A DNA stretch of 64,000 bases, taken from NCBI GenBank assembly GCA_949358305.1, contig OX442318.1, positions 13,374,517 to 13,438,516 of the forward strand, written 5' to 3'. Below are positions 22,859-35,000 of this stretch, piece by piece; the stretch's first letter is position 1, and every line of letters starts with the position of its first letter. A program made the translations under genes and the position numbers. Under the pieces are notes generated by a model that saw nothing but the letters and a program-made list of their open reading frames with translations, was not told the DNA's origin and made no database searches. Source of the DNA: Strigamia acuminata. Its lineage: Eukaryota; Arthropoda; Chilopoda; Geophilomorpha; Linotaeniidae.

Positions 22859-23263
22859 CACGGCCGAATTACGAGAATTATCGGCAAAACCCGCATTTGT
22901 CAATGCTCCGTATCGCCACTAGATGGCGCAATTGCAATTTTAGCGGTAAATTCAAATTACGAATGTCAATTGAGTGAATAAATATAAGAATATATTTATT
23001 TGAGTGCAACAAAAGCTTAGTTAGCATTAATATAAATATATATTAATGTCTATGTTGATTAAGATATAGTTTAACCTCTGTTTTCTACATTAAACAGACG
23101 TTTAGCGATCAATCGATCATTTGATCGATCTGATTGGTGGATCTCATTTCCGGTCCTGGGTATCCAGTTCCGGTTATAATGAGGATTAGCATAATCCAAA
23201 TTATGCTCCACTGTATCCACTTCCGGTGATACAGGATTGGTGGGAATTAATCCCACAGGGGTA

Positions 23264-24026
23264 TATACAAGGGTGTTTCGTTTAAGATGCCCAGTCAATT
23301 TCCAGAATAAGTATATGCTTTTTTAAAAAACCAAGCAGACTATCCTATAGCAAAGTAGGGATGACGAATCCAATGGTGTATTCAAATTTTATGCCAGACA
23401 TGCAACAGTGCACTTTTCATTCGCTAACTCATTAACTGGTTGAGATAGAGCAAAATTTCCAATTAAAAAGTTGTAGAGCACCATCAAATTAGTACTATCC
23501 AACTTATCTTAGTCTTCTTAAGTTAAATTTTCTCATTTTAAAATGAAAACAAATCAGCTGAAATAAAGCCAGCCATTGTGGCAAAAATTAAATTTCTACT
23601 GCAAAAGTACTGAATTTCTTCAATAAATGTATTCAAATTTGCATTATTATGCAAGTAAACAAGAAAAACCACTGTATTTTTTTAATGCCTAAATTATTTT
23701 ATTTTCTAAGAATAAAAATTTTCAATTTGCTGATTTGTTTTCCTTTTTTTTAAAAAAAAACGTTAACTTAAGGTGACTAAGATCAGTTGGATAGTACTAA
23801 TTTTATGATTCTCTACAACTTTGTAATTGGAAATTTTGCTATATCTCAACCAGCTAACGAGTTAGCAAATGAAAAGTGCATTGTTGCATGTCTGGCATGA
23901 AATTTAATTACACCATTGGATTCGGCATCCATACTTTGCTGTAAGATAGTCTGCTTGGTTTTTTTAAAAAAGCGTTTACTTATTCTGGAAATTGACTGGG
24001 CATCTTAAACGAAACACCCTGTATAC
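23264..24026. mobile_element. Fold-back element with about 270-bp arms
   Basis: The left arm (from TATACAAGGGTGTTTCG) and the right arm (ending CGAAACACCCTGTATA) are inverted copies over most of their length; GCCCAGTCAATTTCCAGAAT and AACTTTGTAATTGGAAATTTT-like blocks occur in both. The spacer is AT-rich. The CAGGGTGT tip is typical of several invertebrate DNA transposons. No transposase. Confidence 0.75.
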
Positions 24027-27000
24027 CCAAACAACTAGCATTTTACTTCTGCTGGCATGATTTGATTTTGGTTGTTGATATGTAATGATGATAAGGTGAA
24101 GTTGGTATTCGGTGTATTTTCTTTTGGTTAAACCCTTTGGTTTCTTGTTGATTTGTTCGCAAGGAACCGTTGCATGATTCTACAGAATCATGCAGTCGAC
24201 CAATTGAAGGTGCAGGTCTGGATACTAATGTTTCAGTTGACGGTCTCGCTGAGGAGAACCTGCCTTCTGTGCAATTCAGTATCCTCCGGGCAGGACTGAG
24301 TGGCCATTTGCAGTACGAACGCATCCTGTTACCGCAAGTAGCACTGGAGATTATGAGGATTGGTTCCATCACCCGATGGTGCAGTAACCATGAGTAGCAC
24401 CAAGTGTTTGGCCAGCTGATTCTCATGATACTTTGGTGTCAAAGCAGTCAGTTTGTTACTAGTACCACGAAAGGCTAAACTGCTGTGCGGAGCCACGAGC
24501 TATTTGTTGGTCTTTGGACCCATTATATTGTCGATGAGAAATACTTCCATTTGTTTATATATTAATTCTAACTTTATTCCATCTAATTCCGATGTGTATA
24601 TTTAATTTATACAATTGTTTATGTTTATTTTCACACATATTAATGTTTGTAACATTTGGGCTTTTTATAGCATTGAGTATTATGCTACTGTTATCCATTT
24701 GATGTATTTTGATATGTTTTCACTTTTGTAATGCATGTTGTTGACACCAGAGGGCCACAATACATATCTGTACGATTTCCAAGATGGATGCCGCCATGAT
24801 ATGCAAGCTGCTCCATCTATTTCTGTTTGTAATGGACATTTCATGTGAGTTTTCGTTTATTAAACCATAGTATTTTGTTATAAGATTCTGTTTGTTTGTT
24901 CTGCACGGAAATATAAGTGCAGAACACGTCGTGTCGTGTAGAAACGACTCGCCTCGTCGCGCAAACGTTTGTGCGCGAAGCACGACGCCATTTGCGCCAT
25001 TATTCAGGCTTCCCATCGGCTATTTCGCCGATATTTGCGCACTCCTCTGCTACACTATCGACTCCTGTGTACGCGGTACCGTTAACCACTCGATGGAAAA
25101 CTGTGCTGCTGCGCAGGGGACGCTTAATACCATTCTGCATGGCAAGGCAATTCTATCAACGGCAACTGTGTGATTGCGACGGGAAGCCTAATCATTATTA
25201 CTTTATTAGCAAACAATATTAACTTGAATACAAGTTAAACAATTAAGTTGGAAGACTTAATTACTTTACATTGAATCCAATATAACAATAAGTTGGTAAC
25301 AACTTATCAAGTAGAACATCTAACGGAAAATCACAACGATTACGAATTAAATATAATTCGTAATTGGAATATTGGTAAGTTAATGGATACATTTACTTAC
25401 ACCAATATCCTCCCAAAGTTGTGGCGGTGCAAGAAAGTCAACCGCACCTCTCGGATCAATTGATCTGTCGACGCCCGATCATTAGATGTATGATTGGATT
25501 TGGGCGTGGATGACGTGGTTGTACACCGGAGTAACTGAGATTTTGTTTAGAGTAGTGGTAGTTTTTGAAAGACCAAAAAAATTAAGAGGGGGACTGTCAC
25601 GCGGCCAGAGTGACGCCGTAAACCGGCTGTTTCTCCCGTCAAGGTCCAGAAAAAATACACTTAAAAACCCTACTAAAAACCTAAGAAAACGGAAAAAACA
25701 CTTAAAAACCAAATAAACCTCCCCCCAATAAACACACACAACCCAAAGAATAGCAGTAAAAAACAGGAAAAACAAGAAAAAACACCGAAAAACCAAAGAA
25801 ACCGAGGGATAAATGTCGCTAAAACGTCACTGCGGTTCAAGTTTTGACCTTCCGCAGTTTGTGTCTGGACCGCGGTCCGCCTATTACCGACCGCTGATCG
25901 ATATTGTCACGCAGTAGAGCCGTACCATGTGTCGGCTGGCTCTAACACGCGTTTTCTCATATTTTAGTGCAATAAACTATCACCAGGTGGCGCTATATCT
26001 AATGACACGCACGGACTGAACAGTGTAGAAAAATAACAGTATTTTTAGTTGTGTTTGGTCATTTGGCTATCCCTTTGGTGGTTCTTATTCAGGTGGAACA
26101 TTGTTTTGTTTAATCATTGTCCATCTTTTGTTAACCAAGTTTATTTGATTAATGTTTGTGACGATGACGCTCTCCGCTCAAAATAAGTACCGTTGGGTTA
26201 TTTTGGCTTAACAAACAAGTCTATCTTTTCCAATACCTGAGAGATAAGCTTACAAACCTAAAGTGTGAACTGTGTACAAGAGGGTAAAATAATGAGACAT
26301 TTAGTTATCAAAACATAACATTTATTGATATGAAATATAATCACCGTAAAGTGATTTTATTAATCAATTTTCGCATAAAAAACTGTTGGATTGGACAATA
26401 CACATTTGGACTGTATTGGTCAACTCGACACTGATTGGTCGAGTGACCTGTCATGTATATAAAACGTGACATCGTCATGTTTACGGAACATGACATTATC
26501 GGGGGTATATAAACCCCAACACCATTGTTGAATAAACTATCAATTCAGTTGTCTTAAGCATTGTCGTACACTTTATTCGTTCTCGCATAACTTCAAAAAC
26601 ATTATACAATATCAAGACCGACAATAGGCCAAATTAAGCTGTCATTTAAACGAAACATACAGTAACCTAAAGGGCGCTATAATAGTATTAAATCGGCTTC
26701 TGATGGGGCGGAAAGATGTCGTCTCAACCGGTTGATTATCATCTGTTTCTAGTATTCATCTGGTCCTGGTTATACATCTGGGTCCGGTTCGAGTCTGTGT
26801 AATGAAGGGGTAAAACATCCGAGAAGTGCGGTTGACTTTTATCTGCATCGCCACATCTTGTGTGGTTATTGGTTTAAATGGCTGGTGAGAGCCATTTACC
26901 AATTGACCTCTTAAAAACATGATCAGATGTTATACAACAGGTGTGAAAGTCAAATTGGATTTAATATACGAGTAAACTGTGCTGCGATTCGGGTTTTTCA

Positions 27001-27830
27001 CACTAAATTCTAGTAATATAGCGTGAGTTACCGCAGGTGAATGCTACAATGAGACTTATATTGCGACCGTAAATTATCTAGGGTTAATTTATAAGAAGAA
27101 ATAAAGACAAGTTTTATTAAGTTCAAATGCACACTTTTTATTCGGTTTTATACAATAAATTATCAAGAATAATACGAAATATGAGAATAAAGCGACAAGA
27201 CGCTGAATAAAGGAAATGAACAATGGAAATGCTTGCAACGACTGTTGCAAGCTAAAAGCGACAGAAATGGCGCTTAACAACACACAGTTGTTAGGAAAAA
27301 TGGCTTTGCTATTCTTCCTCTCGACACTCACACGTACGATGGTCCTTGGACGATGGTTCACGGCAAGTCTTCTGCAGCTCGTACGACGGCTCGGCGGCGG
27401 TGGTTCACGGCTACAGGCGTCCGGTCTCGGTACGATGGCGATGGTTGCCGTTCGCGCGGCAACGATGGCGATGGTTCACCTCGATCGGGAAACTTCTATC
27501 TTCGATAGCTGAAATTAGCGACGGCTAATTTAAGCTGGATTGCTGGCTTCGTACGTTGTTGCACGAAGAAAGCAGGTGAAACTAAACTTTATCACGGTCC
27601 ACTGTCAATACTAATTCAGAGGAAAGAGCAGTGATGTTGTGGGTTGTGATGTTAGATTTAGAGTCCCGATTGAAGCTTGGGCGTGAGCCCGGCACGCTTC
27701 AATATTGCGCAGATAATCTGCACAATTAGCTAAAAGCTGGTGCAACAAAGGATTTGCATCGTGTTGCACCATAACGGCTAATCGTCGTTATTTCACCCCA
27801 ACCAACCTGAGGTGATATGTGCCTAGAGAA
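24027..27830. other. Second long hairpin-dense non-coding region
   Basis: Hairpins with 4-nt loops include TGCATGATTC/GAATCATGCA (24171), TTAACTTG/CAAGTTAA (25219), ATAAGTTG/CAACTTAT (25288), TTACGAATTA/TAATTCGTAA (25340), GCTTGCAAC/GTTGCAAGC (27231) and AAATTAGC/GCTAATTT (27512). Longer-loop ones include GTTCTGCAC/GTGCAGAAC (24898), TCGCGCA/TGCGCGA (24957), CTCGAC/GTCGAG (about 26433) and GGTGCAACA/TGTTGCACC (about 27738). TATATAAA boxes lie at 26457 and 26507, and AATAAA near 26530, so part may be promoter or LTR-like. A block near 25420-25460 recurs inverted near 26830-26865. Open frames here resemble no protein. Confidence 0.5.
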
Positions 27831-28236
27831 GATTTCCATATTTCCATAGTATCCGGACCCCACTTAAAATTACTTGCCCACCCCTGACTTAGATAGGGCT
27901 TGGATGCCTCCATTTTGTTTTGAGTTTCACAAGCCTCAAAATCACTTCTTTTCAAAATCACAAAAACTATCTTGTAGAAGTTTTAAGGATTTTGTGTTTT
28001 CACTCTCTTGTAATTTAGTGAATGTGAATGTGATTGGTAGAACGGATATCATGTGACAATAGCCAAAAATTACAAAATTGTCCAGAACACACAATCACAA
28101 AATTGACTGGGTTAATTGAATGTAATCCCCTTTTTGGAGTCATCAGTAAATACTGAGTTTGTGATTAATGCAAAATCACAAAATGGCAAAATCACACATA
28201 TAATGAAACCCCATATACTAGTAGTACACAGAGACT
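27831..28236. other. Intergenic sequence, nothing recognised
   Basis: AT-rich with repeated ATCACAAAAT words; no gene. Confidence 0.3.
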
Positions 28237-28440
28237 GCAAAAGGTATTAAATAAGTGAAAACAATAGGCAAATAATAAACAGCAATATGACACATTAAAG
28301 AAATTGATTAATCGAATACGTATATGAACAAGTAATACTCAAGATATAGATAAGTCAAAAGCTAACAAAAGCGACGAAAATTTCACAAAAACTCCAAAAA
28401 TATGAAAAAACTTATTATGCGATGATTATTTTAGCCAATA
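28237..28440. repeat. Sequence also present at 17143-17345
   Basis: Follows the 17-kb copy from AAAAGGTATTAAATAA to TTATTATGCGATG, with extra bases around 28360-28378. It lies about 200 bp past the DEG/ENaC stop codon, within the likely 3' flank. Confidence 0.65.
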
Positions 28441-28634
28441 AGTGTTCGAATACTAAGTTTTAAAATATGCATTACGTAAAATGAATTGGACTTTGTTTGT
28501 ATAAGGTGAACATGAAAGTGATTATTTCATCATACGAAAATACAGAGGGTGCTGTATGGTAACAGTGTCATAAAATAACAAGGTGTTTTAGGTGCAAAAG
28601 CTCATGCAGGGAACTGAACATAGGAGTAAGATTG

Positions 28635-29010
28635 TTACTGTGCATTGGGTTTGATTTTTCCGGTTTGATACTTATCAATGAAATATTCGACGAGACTAAA
28701 AATTGATAAACCAGTCAAAATAGAGATAATCGACCCAATTTGACATAGCAGTTTTACAATGGTAATTTGTTTGAATTCTTCAATTTCTTCTCGGATATTG
28801 CTACTAATAGTGTATTTTACTTCGTTGTAACCATTAACATCTAGGAATTTAATCGTCGGTAGGAATATTGTTTCTTCACAGCGTAGCAAACATAAACACT
28901 CCTTCTGGGGATCAGTGTTGAATTGAGACTCCAGATAAGTTTTGCGAGTCATTTCGGCTGTTTCTTTATTTATGCAGAGAGGTAGCTCGTTCGCATCCAT
29001 AAACGGTAAT
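28635..29010 (-). CDS. DEG/ENaC module 2, last exon (TM2 and C-terminus)
   Basis: The acceptor TTTATTAG precedes 29010. One base completes an Arg codon, and 124 residues follow to the TGA/TAA-type stop at 28635. The order is LPFMDANELPLC, CLCLLRC (the cysteine pair ahead of TM2), then KLLCQIGSIISILTGLSIFS, the equivalent of the conserved LL.D.GG..GL..G.S.LSL..E segment of TM2. The first glycine pair is weaker (QIGS instead of DIGG). A 13-residue polar tail follows. Confidence 0.85.
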
Positions 29011-32000
29011 CTAATAAAGTAGCAGTTATAGCATCCACAATATATACAGTCGGGTCACTTCATCGAATCCCGTTTTATCAAATGGCGGTTTTTATCGATT
29101 AAACGTACCATTTTTTCAAAATTTTCGATGAAATGGTACAGTAAAAAAAATCCAAAAACCAAAAACCTAACCTAACCTGACCTGACCTAATCTAACCTGA
29201 CCTGACCTAACACTACCTAACCTACCCACGTAGCCACGTGAATAACATCCCCGATCATGGCCGAAAATTCGATGAAGCGTACCGAGCGGAATTTAAATTC
29301 GATGAAATAACCCCCGTTTTCCCAAATTTCAAAAAATTATAAGAAATTAGAATTTGATGAAACGGGATTCGATGACTATTTAAAACACATTCGGTACCTG
29401 CAATCGAATGATTGTTTGGCGAGTTTCATGGCATAACACTTTCGTTCACATTTCGAAACTACATCATTTACTTGACAAGGAGACTTCGGAGTATTTATTC
29501 GAATCAACTGAAAAAAAATAGGAGCTAACAGTGCTTTTTTTAAAATTAAATTTGAAAGAATTACCTTTTGACGTGAAAAACCGACTTGAAGTCTACTACG
29601 ACGAATTAAATAAAACAGATGTTTGAGGTCAAAAAATTCATTTGGCGGCAGAAATAAGTTCTGCAATTAAAAACAAATACTATAATCACATGAACAAAAA
29701 CTGAATATTACAAAAATATAACTCACTGGTTGATGGTAATAGCACTCAGGAATAAATGTCTTATGTGTGTTTGGTTCATTTCTCCTATAATATAACGTGT
29801 TTTGATTCGGATTATGTGGGAGGTCAACTGCAGACATGAAAACACAAAAATAAATATGAATGTATACACTTGTCGTTTATTTGTTTGTACCTGCTCTAAA
29901 TTCGGTGCAGATTCCAAATACTGTTGACAACTCTGATATATTTGCAAATTCCTTGACACCTTTGCTGATGTACTGTAAAAATTATTGTTTGTAAATAATA
30001 GGCGGTCATCAGATTGTATTTTGGTATTTCCGGAAATTGTTGAAAAAAAGTTTTGAAATTCGTGACAAAATTTTCAGAAATATTTGACAAAATTTTCAGA
30101 AATATTTGACAAAATTTTCAGAAATATTTGACAAAATTTTCAGAAATATTTGACAAAATTTTCAGAAATATTTGACAAAATTTTCAGAAATATTTGACAA
30201 AATTTTCAGAAATATTTGACAAAATTTTCAGAAATATTTGACAAAATTTTCAGAAATATTTGACAAAATTTTCAGAAATATTTGACAAAATTTTCAGAAA
30301 TATTTGACAAAATTTTCAGAAATATTTGACAAAATTTTCAGAAATATTTGACAAAATTTTCAGAAATATTTGACAAAATTTTCAGAAATATTTGACAAAA
30401 TTTTCAGAAATATTTGACAAAATTTTCAGAAATATTTGACAAAATTTTCAGAAATATTTGACAAAATTTTCAGAAATATTTGACAAAATTTTCAGAAATA
30501 TTTGACAAAATTTTCAGAAATATTTGACAAAATTTTCAGAAATATTTGACAAAATTTTCAGAAATATTTGACAAAATTTTCAGAAATATTTGACAAAATT
30601 TTCAGAAATATTTGACAAAATTCTCATAGGTAATATACCGAGCACGACGTGTAATTGTCGGGATAATTAGGTCAGCACGAATCTTCTTGCCTGATAAGAT
30701 CACGAGTGCCCGTTAGGGCACGAGTGATCTTATCTGACAAGAAGATGAGTGCTGACCTAATCCCGACAATTACTCAAGCGCGAGGTATATTTGATACGAG
30801 AATTTGCCGATAGAAAATAATGTAGATAGTGAAAATGAGATAGCAAAAATGAGATAGCAAAAATGAGATAGCAAAAATGAGATAGCAAAAATGAGAAAGC
30901 GAAAATGAGATAGCAAAAATGAGATAGCGAAAATGAGATAGCGAAAATGAGATAGCGAAAATGAGATAGCGAAAATGAGATAGCGAAAATGAGATTGAAA
31001 AAATGAGATAGCGAAAATGAGATAGCGAAAATGAGATAGCGAAAATGAGATAGCGAAAATGAGGTAGCAAAAATGAGGTAGCAAAAATGAGATAGCAAAA
31101 ATAAGATAGCGAAAATAAGATAGCATAAATGAGATAGCATAAATGAGATATTAAAGATGAGATATTGAAGATGAGATAGTGAAGATGAGATAGTGAAGAT
31201 GAGATAGTGAAGATGAGATAGTGAAGATGAGATAGTGAAGATGATATAGTGAAGATGAGATAGTGAAGATGAGATAGTGAAGATGAGATAGTGAAGATGA
31301 GATAGTGAAGATGAGATAGTGAAGATGAGATAGTGAAGATGAGATAGTGAAGATGAGAATTTATACCTTGAGATTAGGCCTAACAAAACAACAATCCCAC
31401 GACATTTGACATTTGATTCTTGGTTCGTAAAGACCCCACCAGGGGGCGCAAAGCAAGAGAAACATTGACCGGGAAAAGTGGGAAAACTGTATGACGAGAG
31501 AAAAGTTTTCCCGGTAATAGCCAATGAGACGATAAAAGCGGTTTGTTACGCACTTTGGGATTGGTCGGGAGACCGATTGTTGTTTTGTTAGCCCTAATCT
31601 CATTCGTGTTGGAAATAGGCTGGTGAGTGCAGTGAAATAATGGCAGACAGTTGTATAAAACTTGCACTTGAAAACCATGCAAGTGGCCATTTTTATTCCA
31701 GGCATAATAAGTGAACATAAAATACATACATTGAGGCTAACTGCACTCAATATCTATCAATAGGACAAATCAATGATTAACATCAGTTGATTTATCCTGT
31801 ACAAAGTTAAAACAAAGATAACTAATAACAGAACAAATTATATGAACAAAATGCTCATTTGAGCAGACGACAACTTGCTAAATCATTACACAAAGGGGAA
31901 ACGGTTGTGGCAACGTAACACGCATTAATAAAAGTCAATATTAACCGATCCTCAACTCCGGGACATGATGTAACAATAAACAAGTTGCTTAACAGTCGCA

Positions 32001-35000
32001 CTAATACGGAAACGTGCGATGTGAACAATACAAACACCATACGGTTGATCAAATCTCTACAAATCCCCCTCTGATCAACGCATGGTTACATTGAAAAACA
32101 ACAACTCCATCTGTTTGATTATTCCACAACATCCCAAACGAAAAACAAATGCTAGTCTGATTAAACACAATTACATCTTAAATAATGGTCAGTATACAAC
32201 AGGTTCGAGTTCAATCATCCGCATGTTAAAAATGGGATATGCTGGGTGTACTGGATTCCTGTTACAAAAATCAAATAGACCCGAATCAAATACATTCAAA
32301 AAAATTCAAGTCCCTATTAAAGTCTCTAATTACTCCAGTATTCTCATCTAACAGAGGAGTAAGGGCATATGCTGGGAATAACGGTTTCTCGTCGTAAAAG
32401 TCAAACCAAAACTCATTCAGGTTAAAACCATTATTCCTCTTACAACTAACTATTTGACATATAAGTAATTCTCATCCCACACAAAGTCTAAGTCATGTAT
32501 CGTGACCTGTCCAGTCCGTTTTCCCAAACTTGACAATAAGGAATCAAATTTCTGATTATGAGTGTAACACCTATCTCGGTCTTCCTCCTCATTAACCAAA
32601 TTCTTTTCGGTCATGTCTAAATTTTGTTTAAGTCTCACGCCCACGTCATTTGTTTTCATTAAAGTATTACTCTTGGTTTTCTTACACCTTTTCTTACGTC
32701 TTTTTGTCTTTTCACATTCCCCCTCTATCCCAATGGATTTGTATTCATTCACACCTATGAGTGTCTCTATCGGTGTTGGGGAAATGTCATCTTCCAGTGA
32801 CGTCGAAGAAATCTCACAAACTTTCATGGGATCGATCTGTCTAAACCTTTCATCGGATTTGGACTCAAATTCCAATGTAAACTGTTCCAATTTTTGCCTT
32901 TCATTTGCAATAGTCTCAGACTCCTCATGTGTTAACTCTGAAGGAATTTCCATTAGCAAACCAATTTCCTTATCATTAAATTTCCCTTCTTGGTTCAATT
33001 CCATCGGTTTCTGTTCAACACTTCCAAAATGTTCCCCCTCTTCTATAATAGGTTTGTACTCATCTATGTCAACTTCCGTACGTGTCGACAATGCAACTTT
33101 ATCAACCCTAGATTGATAATCTTTCATGTCGTCGTTTGGAAACGCATCCACTTTAGAATCGACATGTGTCTTCAAGAGATCACATTCAATCCTTTCTAAG
33201 TGTTCCCCCTCTGTGTTGATAGTCCCACTTCTGTTCGAATCGACCAAATCAGTCGTTGGACTTGGAGGAATTTCTAATGATGAATCAATTTCCTCATTGC
33301 TGAAATTCTGTCCCACTTTGGAATGTACTTGCGGCAATAAGTGTTCCCCCTCGTTTTCAATACCTTCGCACTTATTAATGTCAATTTCTCTGCTTAACGA
33401 CAATGGGGGATTTTCTAATTTCAACAAGTCTAATGTTGAGGGGACTTCCAGATGGGAGGATATTGGCACCTCAACCCTTGATGGAATTTCAACTCCTGCA
33501 CTATCCGAAGTTTGATCCACATTGGAAAATTCCAGAGAGGGTTTAACTTCCCCCTCGTGCCAATAACTCCACTCATGTATTCTCACATTACTTGTTTGGA
33601 ATATCCTATCTCTCAGTGGATCCCAGACCCGGTATTTTCTTCCAAACCTTGAATAGCCAATTAAAGCACCCATCCAAGAACATCTCTTCCCATCATTAAT
33701 ATGGGTAACTTTAACTCTAGACCCCACGCATCTGAGATGTCGTACCGATACACCTTGGTCGTATAATACATTATGCGGGGATTTCCAATCCAAATTAGTC
33801 TTGGGGGCTCTATTTCGTAAATAGACCATTGTGTTGGCTAGCTCCAACCACAAATAACTTGGGAATTTATTTTCTACAATCAAACTTTCCACCCCATTTA
33901 TGATATCTGCATTAGCCTTCTCGGAGATGGAGTTAGCCATTGGGTCATCAGAATCTACACTGTTAATTGTAATCCCGTAATTCTTCATTACTTCTACCCA
34001 TTTTGCTAATTCATCCGTGGAAAAATCTATTCCAGGGCCCAAATAAACTCTATTTACGGTTCCTGTCAAGCATTTAATTTCACTTAGCCAATTTTGAAAT
34101 TCCACTAAAATGCTGTTTCTCTTTAATGGCCTAAGCCACACATATTCAGTACAATTATCTGTTATAATGATATATTTTTCCCCAGTTGTATGTGGGGCCC
34201 TCCAAACACTCAAATGCACAACTTCTAAAATTTTCTTGTTATTATTCTTCCGTGTTGAGGAAATTTTAACTTTGGCTGGTTCTATTGGATCAGTATCCAC
34301 TAACTGAACCCCATAAACATTTCTTGACCCATTCATATTAAGAACACTGTCTTTATCTAAATACCCTAGGCGGGTATGCCATAAATTGAATGGGAGGACC
34401 CTGTCCTTTACTGTAAAGTCCATACAGTTTACCTGTTTTCTAACATTTCCCTTTCTGGAATTCTTTTTCTGGTTTTTAGTACCAGAATTCAAGGGACCAT
34501 TCTGTTTAATCCCTGTTGTCATACTTGACTTTTGGTTACTTAAACCCCTTTTAGACTTCCCTGAAATCTTCTTCAAAGGACCAATTCTATTTGGATCCCC
34601 CTCTCTCTCTCTATTTCGAACCCGGTTCAAAAATTCTATTTTTGCTGATCTATGTCCATTAAGGGGGTCACCACCTTTAATTGTAGTTGCACAATCCAAT
34701 TCTTTATCATTTAAACATCTTTTACTCAAATTGTTTAATTTCCTGTTCTGTTTCCATGATGGGGGACTTTTTTCTTCGGTTTTTACAAAAACCCTTTGCT
34801 GATTCTGTCTACAAGAACCTTGAATGTTAATTCCATCAATCCTAATCGAGGTATTCAACTTTCTGTCCCCCTCGGTCTTTTTATTCTTTTTATTCCGAAC
34901 CCGGTTCGAATATTTCAAGTTACCAACTTCAAATTGGTCATTTTCCTTGTTTTTCATATTGGCATTCGAAATTCCTGAACAATTCTGTGTGATTTTCGAA

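Larger units (their letters stand above)
20931..23263. other. Non-coding region built from short perfect hairpins
   Basis: Perfect stems with 4-nt loops recur: TTGATTC/GAATCAA (21075), GATTGGC/GCCAATC (21218), TAGTTC/GAACTA (21239), GGTGGT/ACCACC (about 22039), GGAATATTC/GAATATTCC (22257), ATGCGAAG/CTTCGCAT (22284), ATCGATC/GATCGAT (23112), GCATAAT/ATTATGC (23189). Others have odd loops, for example GGTCGTA/TACGACC at 21539. ACTATATAAG at 21250 could be a TATA box. A 68-codon plus-strand frame (22255-22461) overlaps two hairpins and is not supported as a gene. No RT, transposase or LTR pair was seen. Confidence 0.55.

Noticed and set aside
27216-27528. Frames of 60-98 codons on the plus strand
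   Set aside because: Built on ACGATGG-type short repeats within the hairpin-dense region.
30757-31524. 255-codon minus-strand open frame
   Set aside because: It lies mostly on the 14-bp repeat array, which lacks stops in any minus-strand frame; the peptide is a periodic translation of the repeat.
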